The notes under the pieces are model-generated. The model ran no database searches. It was given only the letters and a program-made list of their open reading frames with translations, and was not told the DNA's origin. Below are positions 9,338-17,547 of a stretch of 64,000 bases of DNA, piece by piece (within the stretch, counting starts at the first letter, position 1; the number at the start of each line of letters is the position of its first letter). Made by a program: the position numbers and the translations under genes. Source of the stretch: DASZIT01 sp963819695 (GTDB lineage Bacteria > Actinomycetota > Acidimicrobiia > Acidimicrobiales > RAAP-2); NCBI GenBank assembly GCA_963819695.1, contig CAWFXD010000002.1:186001-250000 (forward strand), given 5' to 3'.

Positions 9338-9979
9338 TCATCGGGAGGTGGTCGTCGGAGGCTCGCACCTCCGTACATCCCAGGCGTCGTGGGCGGCCAG
9401 CAACTTCTGCAGGATACGCCCCAACGTCTGATGGTCATCCTGGTCGAGGTGGTCGCCGAAGGCGGAGGTGACGCCGGCCAGGAAGATCGGCGCCGATCGC
9501 ACCAGCGTCTTTCGTCCGGTAGGGGTCAGCACTGCGAACACCAACCGGCGATCGGTGGTGGACGGCTCGCGGGCGACCAGCCCGGAGACCGTCATACGGT
9601 CCACCAGCCTCGAGCATCCGCTCTTGGAGGTGAGCAGCATGTCGGCGAGTCCGGCCATGCGGAGCCGGCCACCGGGGGCCAGGCTGAGCCGGTACAGCAC
9701 CTCGTGCTGGGCCAGGGTGATGCCGGCCGAGGCCCGAAGGTGGCGGTCGAGCGTCTCTTCGAGCAGCGACCGGGCCGAGCAGAGGTTGAGGAAGCCGGCC
9801 ACATGGTCGGGCAGGTCGGGAGCCGCGGGGTCCTGTTCGAACAGTTGATAGAAGGGGATGTCGTTGCCGGTGCCCCCGTCATCGCCGGCTCCCCGGCGGC
9901 CTTCGACGTCCTGGCCCTTCCCCCGGGTGCGAGCGTTGGCGGCAACTCGGGTCGGGGCGGCTGCCCTCCGGCTGGTCAC
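9338..9979 (-). CDS. MarR-family transcriptional regulator
   Basis: A 213-residue winged-helix regulator. The core runs from HRLRASAGITLAQHEVLYRL through the recognition helix LADMLLTSKSGCSRLVDRM and the wing VAREPSTTDRRLVFAVLT, followed by the long dimerisation helix. It probably represses itself and the efflux transporter directly downstream, with a hydrophobic ligand relieving repression. The start is uncertain. GTG 9979 is chosen because a good -35/-10 pair ends 7 bp before it and no ribosome site is visible; an upstream TTG at 10015 would overlap the -35 element. The first 45 residues are low-complexity, basic and probably disordered. Confidence 0.82.
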   Translation of the reverse strand: MTSRRAAAPTRVAANARTRGKGQDVEGRRGAGDDGGTGNDIPFYQLFEQDPAAPDLPDHVAGFLNLCSARSLLEETLDRHLRASAGITLAQHEVLYRLSLAPGGRLRMAGLADMLLTSKSGCSRLVDRMTVSGLVAREPSTTDRRLVFAVLTPTGRKTLVRSAPIFLAGVTSAFGDHLDQDDHQTLGRILQKLLAAHDAWDVRRCEPPTTTSR

Positions 9980-9986
9980 CCGCGAA

Positions 9987-10015
9987 TGTTTACATGGCAA
10001 CGACCTCGCGGTCAA
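9987..10015 (-). promoter_or_regulatory. Promoter of the MarR gene, leaderless type
   Basis: On the minus strand TTGACC (10015-10010), a 17-bp spacer and TAAACA (9992-9987) are followed after 7 bp by the GTG at 9979. The spacing puts the transcription start at or next to the start codon. Inferred from the sequence only. Confidence 0.5.
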
Positions 10016-10181
10016 CCGGATCGGGCATCCTGATCGTCATATCGGGCCATCGGTGCCGGACACCCACCGGGTTTGGAATCACCCGAGGCGTGTCGCGTAG
10101 GCTCCGCGCCGATGACGGGCGCCGAGTGGGGCCCTCTTCCACTCGCCGCCGGTTCGGTGTGCGACCGACGAGAGGACGTGC

Positions 10182-11144
10182 GTGATTCCCGCCGTGTACC
10201 ACATGAACCTGCTGCAGGCCATCGTGATCGGCCTGCTCCAAGGAGTCAGCGAGTTGTTCCCGATCTCGAGTCTGGGCCACACCGTGCTGGTGCCGTCGTG
10301 GATCGGCGGCACCTGGGCCACGCTGGTCAGGCAGGAAGCCTCGGCCGAGAGCCCCTACCTCGCCTTCGTGGTCGGTTTGCACCTGGCCACCGCGGTGGTG
10401 CTGCTGGGCTTCTACTTCCGGGAGTGGGTGCGCCTCGTCACCGGGTTCTTCCGGTCGCTGACCCGCGGCAAGGTCGTCACCGACGAGGAGCGGCTGGCCT
10501 GGCTCATCATCGTCGCCACCGTCCCGGTGGGCGCGCTGGGCCTCATCTTCGAGCACCAGTTCCGGGTGCTCTTCGCCAAGCCGCTGGCCGCGGCCCTCTT
10601 CCTCATGGTCAATGGGGTCATCCTCTTGTCCGGTGAGCTGCACCGGCGCCGGCACCAGAAGGAACCGGTGGCCGGCGACTCCCCGGCGCCCGTCCCCGCC
10701 GGCCAACCCCGGTTCCGCGACGACCGCATCGTGGTCATCGACGCGGAAGCCGAACGGGCGCTGTCCCGCATCGGTGTGGTCAGCGCGGGGATCATCGGGG
10801 CGTCGCAGGCGTTGGCGCTGCTGGCCGGGATCAGCCGCGAAGGGGTGGCGATGGTGGGCGGGCTGTTCCGGGGTCTCGACAACCAGAACGCCATGCGGTT
10901 CTCGTTTCTGCTGTCGACCCCGGTCATCCTGGCCGCCGGCGCCATCAAGATCCCCGACCTGACCGGGTCGCTCGGCGCCGGCATCCGGCCGGAGATCGTG
11001 GCCGGGAGTATCGCCGCGGTGGTCAGCTCCCTCTTCGCCATCGTCTTCCTCGCCCGCTACTTCAAGACCCGCACCCTGCTGCCGTTCGCGGTCTACTCAC
11101 TCGTCTTCGGCCTCGCTTCCGCCATCCGCTTCGGCTTCTACTGA
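10182..11144 (+). CDS. uppP: Undecaprenyl-diphosphatase (UppP/BacA family)
   Basis: A 320-residue polytopic membrane enzyme that recycles undecaprenyl diphosphate to the monophosphate carrier for cell-wall synthesis. The first signature is QGVSELFPISSLGH (about residues 20-33), with the Q-x3-E pattern. The second is LLAGISREGVAMVGGLFRGL (about 212-231), the position of the usual PGxSRSG motif. The active-site second motif deviates: Ala for Pro and Glu for the second Ser. A hydrophilic insert of about 45 residues, rich in Arg, Pro and acidic residues, separates the halves. AGAGGA precedes the GTG at 10182. It is monocistronic and convergent with the PLP decarboxylase gene. Confidence 0.85.
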   Translation: MIPAVYHMNLLQAIVIGLLQGVSELFPISSLGHTVLVPSWIGGTWATLVRQEASAESPYLAFVVGLHLATAVVLLGFYFREWVRLVTGFFRSLTRGKVVTDEERLAWLIIVATVPVGALGLIFEHQFRVLFAKPLAAALFLMVNGVILLSGELHRRRHQKEPVAGDSPAPVPAGQPRFRDDRIVVIDAEAERALSRIGVVSAGIIGASQALALLAGISREGVAMVGGLFRGLDNQNAMRFSFLLSTPVILAAGAIKIPDLTGSLGAGIRPEIVAGSIAAVVSSLFAIVFLARYFKTRTLLPFAVYSLVFGLASAIRFGFY

Positions 11145-11163
11145 GGGATCCCTCGTCCTCCAG

Positions 11164-12510
11164 CTACGCCGTCCCGTAGGTGGTGTCGCGGCTGGCGGCG
11201 ATAGCCCCCGACGACGCCAACTCGGCGGCCACCGCAGTGATGTCGGCGGCGAGCTCGTCGGCCACCGCCGCGTGCCCGGCGTGGACGGTGGCGTGCAGGC
11301 TGTCGGGCGGCGACTGTCGGTCGAAGTACCACCCGCCCCGATCGGCCAGCTGGTCGCCGAGGGCGAAAGTGTCGACGCCGCCCCCCGCCCCGGCCGGGCC
11401 CTCGGGGACCTCGCCCCCGAAGGCGAACACGGTGGCGTCGGGATCGCCGCGCACGGCCAGGCCCGGCGCCCGGTCGATGGCGTCCCGGATGGTGGTGGCC
11501 GCCTGCCAGGTGTCCGCGGCCAAGCGGAGATAGCCGTCGTTGCCGAGGTAGTGGAGCACCGCCCATCCGGCCGCGATCGGGCCCGCGGGTCGGGTGCCGG
11601 CCATCGACGGGGACCCGTAGAGACCGCCCAGCCAGTTGCTGGTGATGAACGGCTGGAGCCGGGCCAACTCCTGGGTGCTGTACAGCACCACCGAGACACC
11701 TTTGGACCCGTAGCCGTACTTGTGGAGGTCGGCGGAGATGGAGGTGACACCGGGCACCGACAGGTCCCACCGCTTGGTCACGTGGCCGAGCTCCCCGAGG
11801 AACGGCAGGATGAAGCCGCCCATACAGGCGTCGACATGACAGAGGATGCCGCGTTCGGCGGCCAGCCCCGCCAGCTCGGGAATCGGGTCGATCACCCCCT
11901 GCGGATAAGAGGGCGCCGATCCCACCACCATCACCGTGTCGTCATCGACCGCGTCGGCCATGGCATCGGGGTCGGCCCGGTAGTCGGCCGCCACCGGTAT
12001 CCGGCGGGACTCGACGTCGAAGTAGTGGGCGGCCTTTTCGAAGGCGGCGTGGGCGCTGGTCGCCAGCACCATGTTCGGATGCTCGACCGGGCGGTCGCGG
12101 CCCCGGGCCCAGTCACGGGCGGTCTTGGTCGCCTGCAACAGCGACTCGGTCCCGCCCGAGGTCAGATAGCCCCGCACCTCCGAGGCGCCGGCCGGACCGC
12201 CCGCGCCGCCCCCGTGCTGGGCCCCCAGCCGGTCGGCGCCCAGCAGGCCGCCGGTGATGGTGACGATGTCGTGCTGCATCCACCCCAGGCTCGGGAAGAC
12301 CATGGTGTTGAGCGCGTTCTCCGCCGAGTACAGATTGGATGCCTTCTGCAACAGGTCGTGTACCGCCTCACCGGCGGAGTAGACGAGGCTGAAGACCCGG
12401 CCCCCCTTCCAGTCCCGGTCGTCGGCCCGGAGCTCGCCCATCCGGGCGAGCACCGCGTCGGCGTCGGCGCCGTGGGCCGGGAGCCGGTTGTCGGGGAAAC
12501 CGTCGGCCAT
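11164..12510 (-). CDS. PLP-dependent decarboxylase/lyase, sphingosine-1-phosphate-lyase-like
   Basis: A 448-residue fold-type I PLP enzyme of the group II decarboxylase superfamily. Visible features are YLTSGGTESLLQA (phosphate-binding loop, about residue 117), VGSAPSYPQGVIDPI, HVDACMGGFILPF (Asp that contacts the pyridine nitrogen) and the Schiff-base Lys in SISADLHKYGYGSKG. The HKYGYGSKG context matches sphingosine-phosphate lyase and related decarboxylases better than glutamate decarboxylase. The substrate is unknown. It lies 15 bp downstream of the ABC permease gene and is probably the last gene of that transcript, so it may act on or make something the exporter handles. That link is inference. 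Confidence 0.8.
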   Translation of the reverse strand: MADGFPDNRLPAHGADADAVLARMGELRADDRDWKGGRVFSLVYSAGEAVHDLLQKASNLYSAENALNTMVFPSLGWMQHDIVTITGGLLGADRLGAQHGGGAGGPAGASEVRGYLTSGGTESLLQATKTARDWARGRDRPVEHPNMVLATSAHAAFEKAAHYFDVESRRIPVAADYRADPDAMADAVDDDTVMVVGSAPSYPQGVIDPIPELAGLAAERGILCHVDACMGGFILPFLGELGHVTKRWDLSVPGVTSISADLHKYGYGSKGVSVVLYSTQELARLQPFITSNWLGGLYGSPSMAGTRPAGPIAAGWAVLHYLGNDGYLRLAADTWQAATTIRDAIDRAPGLAVRGDPDATVFAFGGEVPEGPAGAGGGVDTFALGDQLADRGGWYFDRQSPPDSLHATVHAGHAAVADELAADITAVAAELASSGAIAASRDTTYGTA

Positions 12511-12525
12511 GACCGTGACCGCCGA

Positions 12526-13344
12526 TCAGGTGATGTCGCGGCGGGTGAGGATGTAGGAGCCCATCACCGCGAACACCAGCCCGTAGGCCACGATGAGCAG
12601 GGACCCCTGCCACCAGCTGAACAGCAGGGACGAGAGCCCGGTCCGGGACCGGCTGATGTTGGAGGCGGCTTCGGCCGCACCGGTGGGCACCCACCGGGCG
12701 GCCCCGTGGACCAGGCTGACCAGGATCCCCTCCAGGATGACGAACCACCCCAGGGTCACCATGATGGCGGCCACCTGGTTGGTGAGGAGTGATCCGATGC
12801 CGACGCCCAGGATGGCGAACAGGACGAAGACCAGGATCATCCCCGGGGCCACCGCCGGCACCTGGTGGAGCAGGGCCGAGAACGATCCCCCCAGGCTCAC
12901 CAGGGTGAGGCCACCGCCGACCAGGGCGGTGAACAGCATGACGATGGCCAGTGCGATCCCGGCGAGGGCGGCCATGATCAACTTTCCGCCCACCATGACC
13001 GGGCGGACCGGCGTGATGAGGAAGGCACTGGTCACCGTCTTGTGGCGGAATTCGGTGGTGACCATCAGGACCCCGAGCAACAGCGCCAACAGGTAGCCGG
13101 TGAAGCCCGAGCCCACCAGGTTCCGGAGCTGCTGGACGGTGTGGGGATAGTTGGGGCCGGTGAGGAGGGTCTGGCCGTTGTCGGCGCCACCCCCGCCGCC
13201 GAACCCGCCCCCGCCGTTGGAGCCGTGGTTGAGGAAGATGACCAGGATCAGCAGGCCGTTGATGATGATGGCGATGCCACCCAGCACCCACGGCACCGCG
13301 GTGGTGCGCAGCTTCAGCCACTCGGCGCGGACGATGTTGATCAT
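12526..13344 (-). CDS. ABC-2 type exporter permease
   Basis: A 272-residue membrane protein with six predicted helices. The first helix follows the MINIVRAEWLKLRTT start typical of permeases paired with ABC-2 ATPases. A Gly-rich loop with two GGGG runs lies after helix 1 on the extracytoplasmic side. The gene begins inside the stop codon of the ATPase gene (ATGA overlap at 13341-13344), so the two proteins are made together. The substrate is unknown; this class exports lipids, drugs or bacteriocins. Confidence 0.85.
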   Translation of the reverse strand: MINIVRAEWLKLRTTAVPWVLGGIAIIINGLLILVIFLNHGSNGGGGFGGGGGADNGQTLLTGPNYPHTVQQLRNLVGSGFTGYLLALLLGVLMVTTEFRHKTVTSAFLITPVRPVMVGGKLIMAALAGIALAIVMLFTALVGGGLTLVSLGGSFSALLHQVPAVAPGMILVFVLFAILGVGIGSLLTNQVAAIMVTLGWFVILEGILVSLVHGAARWVPTGAAEAASNISRSRTGLSSLLFSWWQGSLLIVAYGLVFAVMGSYILTRRDIT

Positions 13345-14327
13345 GCTCCACCTCCCGGCATCGGCGTGAGGCCGGGCGACGCCGGCCCCGCCGCGTCCCC
13401 CTCGCCCGCCACGGCGCCGGGATGGCCGGCGGCGAATCCCTGGGTCAGCTGGAGGAACACGTCTTCGAGGCTCCCTCGTTCGTGGACCAGCTCGAAGACG
13501 ACGATCTGGTTCTGGGCCAGCACCGGGCCGAGCCACTCCGGGGTGGCGCCGTCGATGGCGATGGTGTCCGGGCTCAGCGGCCGGAAGCCGACCGGGATGG
13601 CCCGGAGGATGGCGGTCAGGCGGTCGATCTCGGGGGAGCGCACCCGCATGCCGCTGGAGGTGCCGGCCCGGTTGGCCAGCTCGGCCAGGGTGGTCTGGAG
13701 GACCAGGCGGCCCTCGGACACGATCACCACGTCGTCGACCGTCTCCTCCATTTCGGAGAGGAGGTGGGAGGAGACCAGCACCGACCGCCCGATGGACGCC
13801 TGGAACCGGATGAAGGTGCGGAGCCACTGGATGCCCTGGGGGTCGAGGCCGTTGGCCGGCTCGTCGAGGATGAGGATCTCGGGATCCCCCAGCAGGGCGG
13901 TGGCCAGCTGCAGCCGCTGCCGCATGCCGAGGGAGAACTTGCCGACCCGGCGGCGGGCGACATCGGCGAGACCGACCAACTCGAGGGTGGCGTCGACCCG
14001 GGACAGGGGGATGCCGGAGCCGATGGCCACCATCTTCAGGTGGTCCTCCGCCCGGCGGGAGGGGTGGAAGCTGGTGGCCTCGAGGACGGCGCCGACGTGA
14101 TGGTCGGGCTGCTCCAGCTCCTGGTACCGACGGCCCCCGAAGGTGGCGGTGCCGCTGGTGATCTTCACCAACCCGAGGAGCATCCGCAAGGTGGTGGTCT
14201 TGCCGGAACCGTTGGGACCCAGGAATCCGGTCACCCGGCCGCTCTCCACCGAAAAGCTGAGATCCTCGACGGCGTGGACGCTGCCGAAGTGCTTGGTCAG
14301 GCTCTGGACTTCGATGGCCGAGGGCAT
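13341..14327 (-). CDS. ABC-2 exporter ATP-binding protein
   Basis: A 328-residue ATPase. Walker A is GPNGSGKTTT (about residues 38-47), the signature is FSLGMRQRLQLA, and Walker B is ILILDEPANGLDP followed by the switch His in LVSSHLLSEME. A C-terminal accessory domain of about 100 residues ends in a Gly/Ala/Pro-rich tail. It pairs with the overlapping downstream permease to form an exporter. The signature LSGGQ is replaced by FSLGMRQ, a common variant in this subfamily. Confidence 0.88.
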   Translation of the reverse strand: MPSAIEVQSLTKHFGSVHAVEDLSFSVESGRVTGFLGPNGSGKTTTLRMLLGLVKITSGTATFGGRRYQELEQPDHHVGAVLEATSFHPSRRAEDHLKMVAIGSGIPLSRVDATLELVGLADVARRRVGKFSLGMRQRLQLATALLGDPEILILDEPANGLDPQGIQWLRTFIRFQASIGRSVLVSSHLLSEMEETVDDVVIVSEGRLVLQTTLAELANRAGTSSGMRVRSPEIDRLTAILRAIPVGFRPLSPDTIAIDGATPEWLGPVLAQNQIVVFELVHERGSLEDVFLQLTQGFAAGHPGAVAGEGDAAGPASPGLTPMPGGGA

Positions 14328-14384
14328 TCCGAGACGATACCGTGGCCGCGGCGGCGGTTTTGCCCACCCCGCGATGCCCTGCCC

Positions 14385-15218
14385 TTAGAGCTTCGTCGAG
14401 TTGTAGCGCCGTAAGGCGAGGTATCCGAACACCAGCCCGATGCCCGCGGTCCACAGCAGCGACTGGATGATCAGAGTCGTGGTGGACTGCCCGGCGAAGA
14501 GCTGGTGCCGCTGGGCCACGCTGACGTTGCCGAGGGTCAGGTCCCGCACCGCGTTGATCACGGTGGTGACCGGTTGGTGGTTGGCGAAGGCACGCAGCCA
14601 GCTCGGCATGGTCGAGGTGGGCACGAAGGCGCTGGAGGCGAAGGTGAGCGGGAAGATCACCGGGAAGGTGGCGGCGTTGACCGCCTGCGAGCTGCTGGCG
14701 TACAGGCCGACCAGCGCGAAGAGGAACGAGGTGGCGAGCACGAAGGCAAGGAGGACACCGAATCCGAGGACCAGGCCGGGCACACTGTGGGGCCGGAAGC
14801 CCACAGCCAGGCCGACGATGACGATGATCGCCAGACCGGTGGCGTTGCTCACCATGTCGGTGAGGACCCGGCCGATGAGCACCGCGCTGCGGGCCATCGG
14901 CAGCGATCGCAGTCGATCGAGGAAGCCGTTCCCCCGGTCGTCGGCCAGGGCGAAACCGCTGTTGCTCGACGTGAAGATGGCGGTCTGCACCGCGATCCCG
15001 GGGATCAGGTAGTTCACGTAGTTGATGGAGCCGAGACCCCGGATGGCGCCACCGAAGACGTACCGGAACAGCAGGGTGAACAAGATGGGCGACACCAGGG
15101 TGAACACCACCTGGTCGGGGGCCCGCAACAGCCGATGGATGTTGCGCCCGGCCATCGCGAAGGTGTCGCCGATCCCCAGCTCCGCCCGGGAACCCCGCTG
15201 GATGGCCACCAGGCTCAT
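14385..15218 (-). CDS. ABC-2 exporter permease, DrrB-like
   Basis: A 277-residue permease with six helices. The N-terminal amphipathic stretch AGRNIHRLLRAPDQVVFTLVSPI and the central FFDRLRSLPMARSAVLIGR-like segment (here GFLDRLRSLPMARSAVLIGR) are typical of DrrB, the daunorubicin exporter membrane subunit. Its ATG overlaps the stop codon of the DrrA-like ATPase gene (15215-15218). The pair likely exports a hydrophobic compound, but the DrrA/B family has many unrelated substrates. The next exporter begins 57 bp downstream. Confidence 0.87.
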   Translation of the reverse strand: MSLVAIQRGSRAELGIGDTFAMAGRNIHRLLRAPDQVVFTLVSPILFTLLFRYVFGGAIRGLGSINYVNYLIPGIAVQTAIFTSSNSGFALADDRGNGFLDRLRSLPMARSAVLIGRVLTDMVSNATGLAIIVIVGLAVGFRPHSVPGLVLGFGVLLAFVLATSFLFALVGLYASSSQAVNAATFPVIFPLTFASSAFVPTSTMPSWLRAFANHQPVTTVINAVRDLTLGNVSVAQRHQLFAGQSTTTLIIQSLLWTAGIGLVFGYLALRRYNSTKL

Positions 15219-16315
15219 CGCGACTCCTTGCCCGACTTGGCCTGGCGCCGCCCGCGGCCCCGCCCCCGTCCCCGCCCCCGCCCCCGCTCCTCCGGCTCGT
15301 TCTCATCCTCGTCGGCGTGGGGATCCTGGCCGGTCAGCGACAGGAACACCTCGTCGAGGCTGGGTTGGCGCAGCTGCAGCGAGCTGACGTCGAGGCCGGC
15401 ACCCTCCAGACGGCGCACCAGCTCGGAGGTGGTGGCCAGACCGGTGGTCGTCGCAACCCGCACCGCCAGCCCGTCGAGGACCGGGTCGCCGTCGCCGACC
15501 CCCTGGAGGGCGGCCAGGGCGCGGGCGGCGGTGGGGTTGTCCGGCAGGACCACCTCCACCGTGGTGCCGCCCAACCGGCTCTTGAGCTCGGCGGCGGTTC
15601 CCTCGGCGATCACCCGCCCGTGGTCGATCACACAGATGCGGTTGGCCAGCCGGTCGGCCTCCTCGAGGTACTGGGTGGTGAGCAGCAGGGTGGTTCCATC
15701 GGCCACCAGACCCTCGATCACCGCCCACAGGTCGATCCGGCTGCGCGGGTCCAATCCGGTGGTGGGCTCGTCGAGGAACAGGACCGGCGGCCGGGCCACC
15801 AGGGCGGCGGCCAGGTCGAGACGGCGGCGCATGCCGCCGGAATAGGTCTTGAGCAACCGGCTGCCGGAGTCGGCCAGGTCGAATTGCTCGAGCAGCTCGA
15901 TGGCCCGGCGCCGCCGCTCCGGGCGCGGCAGATGGTTGAGCCGTCCGACCAGCACCAGGTTCTCCATCCCGGTGAGACCCTCGTCCACCGCCGCGAACTG
16001 GCCGGCCAGACCCATGTGCTTCCGGGCCTCCTCCGGGTTGGCCAACACGTCGATGCCGGCGACGGAGGCGCGGCCGGAATCCGGGCGGAGCAAAGTGGTG
16101 AGCACGTGCACCGCGGTCGTCTTGCCCGCCCCGTTGGGTCCCAGCAATCCGAGCACCGTCCCGGTGGGTATCTCGAAGCTCACCCCGTCGAGCGCCCGCA
16201 CGCCGCCCTTGAACGTCTTGATCAGCGAGTCGACGACGACCGCGGCCCCCCGGCGCGTGGCGGCCGTCGCCCCTCTCCCCTCGGGTCGGATTCCCCCGGC
16301 GATGGCCTGTTCCAC
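15215..16315 (-). CDS. ABC exporter ATP-binding protein, DrrA-like, with Arg-Gly tail
   Basis: A 366-residue ATPase. Walker A GPNGAGKTTA (about residues 57-66), the QFAAVDEGLTGMENL segment and signature KTYSGGMRRRLDLA, Walker B VLFLDEPTTGLDP, and the switch region LLLTTQYLEEADRLA are all typical of DrrA. The C-terminal domain ends with an acidic patch DEDENEPEE, then a run of five Arg-Gly dipeptides and a Lys/Arg-rich end, which normal DrrA proteins lack. The start is GTG 16315 with AGAGGGA upstream. It forms an exporter with the overlapping DrrB-like permease. Confidence 0.88.
   Translation of the reverse strand: MEQAIAGGIRPEGRGATAATRRGAAVVVDSLIKTFKGGVRALDGVSFEIPTGTVLGLLGPNGAGKTTAVHVLTTLLRPDSGRASVAGIDVLANPEEARKHMGLAGQFAAVDEGLTGMENLVLVGRLNHLPRPERRRRAIELLEQFDLADSGSRLLKTYSGGMRRRLDLAAALVARPPVLFLDEPTTGLDPRSRIDLWAVIEGLVADGTTLLLTTQYLEEADRLANRICVIDHGRVIAEGTAAELKSRLGGTTVEVVLPDNPTAARALAALQGVGDGDPVLDGLAVRVATTTGLATTSELVRRLEGAGLDVSSLQLRQPSLDEVFLSLTGQDPHADEDENEPEERGRGRGRGRGRGRRQAKSGKESR
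15248..15290. repeat. Short CCCCCG/CCCCGT hexamer-like tandem repeat
   Basis: A C-rich run built from imperfect 6-bp units encodes, on the minus strand, the Arg-Gly repeats at the end of the DrrA-like protein. Units of 6 bp keep frame, so copy changes would lengthen or shorten the RG tail without a frameshift. Confidence 0.6.
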
Positions 16316-16426
16316 CGTCCATCCCTCTCGTTCATCGCAGAGCCTCGCAGGCTACCGCACCGCCGATACCGTCCTGCCCCCGAAGCGGCTGAGATGACCA
16401 CGGTGGGCCGCGGCTACCGTGCGTTG

Positions 16427-16846
16427 ATGGTCGCGATCCCCGAATCCGCCCGTTCGGTCCTCGAGTCGTCGGCGCTCGGCCACCTGGTCACCCTGGAGCC
16501 CGACGGTCGACCTCAGGTGTCGTTGGTCTGGGTCGGGCTCGACGGCGACGAGGTGGTCGCCGCCCATCTCCCCGAGCACCGCAAGATCCGCAACATGCGG
16601 AGGGATCCGAGGGTGGCGCTGTCGATCGAAGCCGGGACCCGCAACAGCATCGGCCTCGACGAGTACGTGGTCATCCACGGCCGGGCCCGGATCACCGAGG
16701 GCGGGGCCCCGGAGCTCCTGCAGGACCTGGCCCGGGTCTACCTGGGTCCGGACGTCAAGTTCCCACCCATGGACGATCCGCCGCCCGGCTACATCACCCA
16801 CATCACCGTGGAGCGGATCGGCGGCGTGGGCCCCTGGGCCGGCTAA
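16427..16846 (+). CDS. PPOX-class F420-dependent oxidoreductase
   Basis: A 139-residue split beta-barrel protein of the pyridoxamine-phosphate-oxidase-like superfamily. MVAIPESARSVLESSALGHL leads into VTLEPDGRPQVSLVWVGLDGDEVV and KIRNMRRDPRVALSIE, the pattern of the F420-binding branch (F420-dependent biliverdin or quinone reductases) common in actinobacteria. It binds a deazaflavin or flavin; the substrate is unknown. ATG 16427 matches the usual family start, while an ATG at 16394 in the same frame would add 11 atypical residues. It is transcribed alone, convergent with the TetR gene. Confidence 0.8.
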   Translation: MVAIPESARSVLESSALGHLVTLEPDGRPQVSLVWVGLDGDEVVAAHLPEHRKIRNMRRDPRVALSIEAGTRNSIGLDEYVVIHGRARITEGGAPELLQDLARVYLGPDVKFPPMDDPPPGYITHITVERIGGVGPWAG

Positions 16847-16849
16847 CTC

Positions 16850-16866
16850 CCGCCTGATTCAGGCGG
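16850..16866. terminator. Small inverted repeat between convergent genes
   Basis: CCGCCTGA and TCAGGCGG flank one base in the 12-bp gap between the PPOX and TetR genes, just overlapping the TetR stop. An 8-bp G/C-rich stem could act as a bidirectional terminator, but the loop is too tight for a classical hairpin and no T-run follows. Confidence 0.3.
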
Positions 16867-17461
16867 TGGCGTAGATGTGGGCAGGCAGCAGGAGCTCGAC
16901 CGCCACCACCAACTCGTCGTGGACCCGCCCCATGTTGCTCCAGCCGTTGACCCAGCCGACCAGGGCGGAGTACCAGACATGTCCGATCATCCGGGCCCGG
17001 TCGCCGAGGTCGGGCGGATGGGGCTCGCCGATGGCCCGGGTGATGATGCCCTCCATCAGCACCGACACCTGCTGCTGGCACTCGACCGCCGCCGGGTCGG
17101 GGGAGGCCAGGGCGGTGAACACCGCTCCGACCAACTGGGGCTGGCGGCCCATGGCCCGCAAGGCCCGGTCGAGTACGTCGATGACCCGTACGGCGACGGA
17201 ATCGCCCTGGGCAGGAAGCTGCGCCAACCTGGCGTCCAGTTGCTCCACCCAGTGGACCAGGGTGGCGGCCAATAGGTGGTCCTTGCTGGTGAAATACCGG
17301 TAGACGGTGCCCATGGCCACGTCGGCCCGGGCAGCCACATCCCGCATCTGGACGGCGTCGTAGCCGCCGTCGAGGCCGAGCGCCATGGCCGCGTCGATCA
17401 CCCGCTGGCGTCGGGCCTGCTGGGTGCGGGTCAGGGTGCGGGGCACCGGTCGGATCGCCAT
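16859..17461 (-). CDS. TetR-family regulator, KstR-like
   Basis: A 200-residue TetR repressor. The DNA-binding domain RRQRVIDAAMALGLDGGYDAVQMRDVAARADVAMGTVYRYF (about residues 17-57) closely resembles mycobacterial KstR (GGYEAVQMRAVADRADVAVGTLYRYF), which represses cholesterol and lipid catabolism and responds to CoA thioesters. The C-terminal ligand domain is also of KstR length. It is divergent from a second TetR gene, and a CTGAC-N5-GTCAC element lies in the shared promoter. TAGGGT ends 6 bp before the ATG with no ribosome site, suggesting a leaderless mRNA. Because the same inverted repeat lies before nearby catabolic genes, this is my leading candidate for their repressor. Confidence 0.85.
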   Translation of the reverse strand: MAIRPVPRTLTRTQQARRQRVIDAAMALGLDGGYDAVQMRDVAARADVAMGTVYRYFTSKDHLLAATLVHWVEQLDARLAQLPAQGDSVAVRVIDVLDRALRAMGRQPQLVGAVFTALASPDPAAVECQQQVSVLMEGIITRAIGEPHPPDLGDRARMIGHVWYSALVGWVNGWSNMGRVHDELVVAVELLLPAHIYATA

Positions 17462-17499
17462 CGAATAACCCTAGTCGGGCGGCCTTTGCCGGCCGTTAT

Positions 17500-17514
17500 C
17501 TGACGATCCGTCAC
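17500..17514. promoter_or_regulatory. CTGAC-N5-GTCAC inverted repeat, candidate TetR operator 1
   Basis: CTGACGATCCGTCAC lies between two divergent TetR genes, 39 bp from one start and 34 bp from the other. It is one of five similar 15-mers in this window, all at promoters of catabolic or TetR genes. Here the right half has C in place of the final G. Confidence 0.6.
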
Positions 17515-17547
17515 TTCCGGGCGGGCCTCAGTACCATTGGGGTGGTC

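Noticed and set aside
6674..10033. A very long open frame (more than 1,100 codons) on the plus strand
   Set aside because: It runs antisense across nitronate monooxygenase, MFS and MarR genes, which have clear family motifs. In GC-rich DNA long antisense frames arise by chance, and its translation has no domain and biased composition.
11143..11154. GAGGGATCCCTC as a terminator between uppP and the decarboxylase gene
   Set aside because: It is a perfect 12-bp palindrome with no loop and overlaps the uppP stop codon. It is too short to be convincing.
15248..15290. C-rich repeat as a CRISPR or satellite
   Set aside because: Units are imperfect 6-mers inside a coding region with no spacers. No CRISPR array or cas gene is visible in the window.
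12526..15306. A 926-codon minus-strand frame upstream of the ABC permease
   Set aside because: Only its last 272 codons are a real permease; the rest passes out of frame through two ABC genes with intact Walker motifs.
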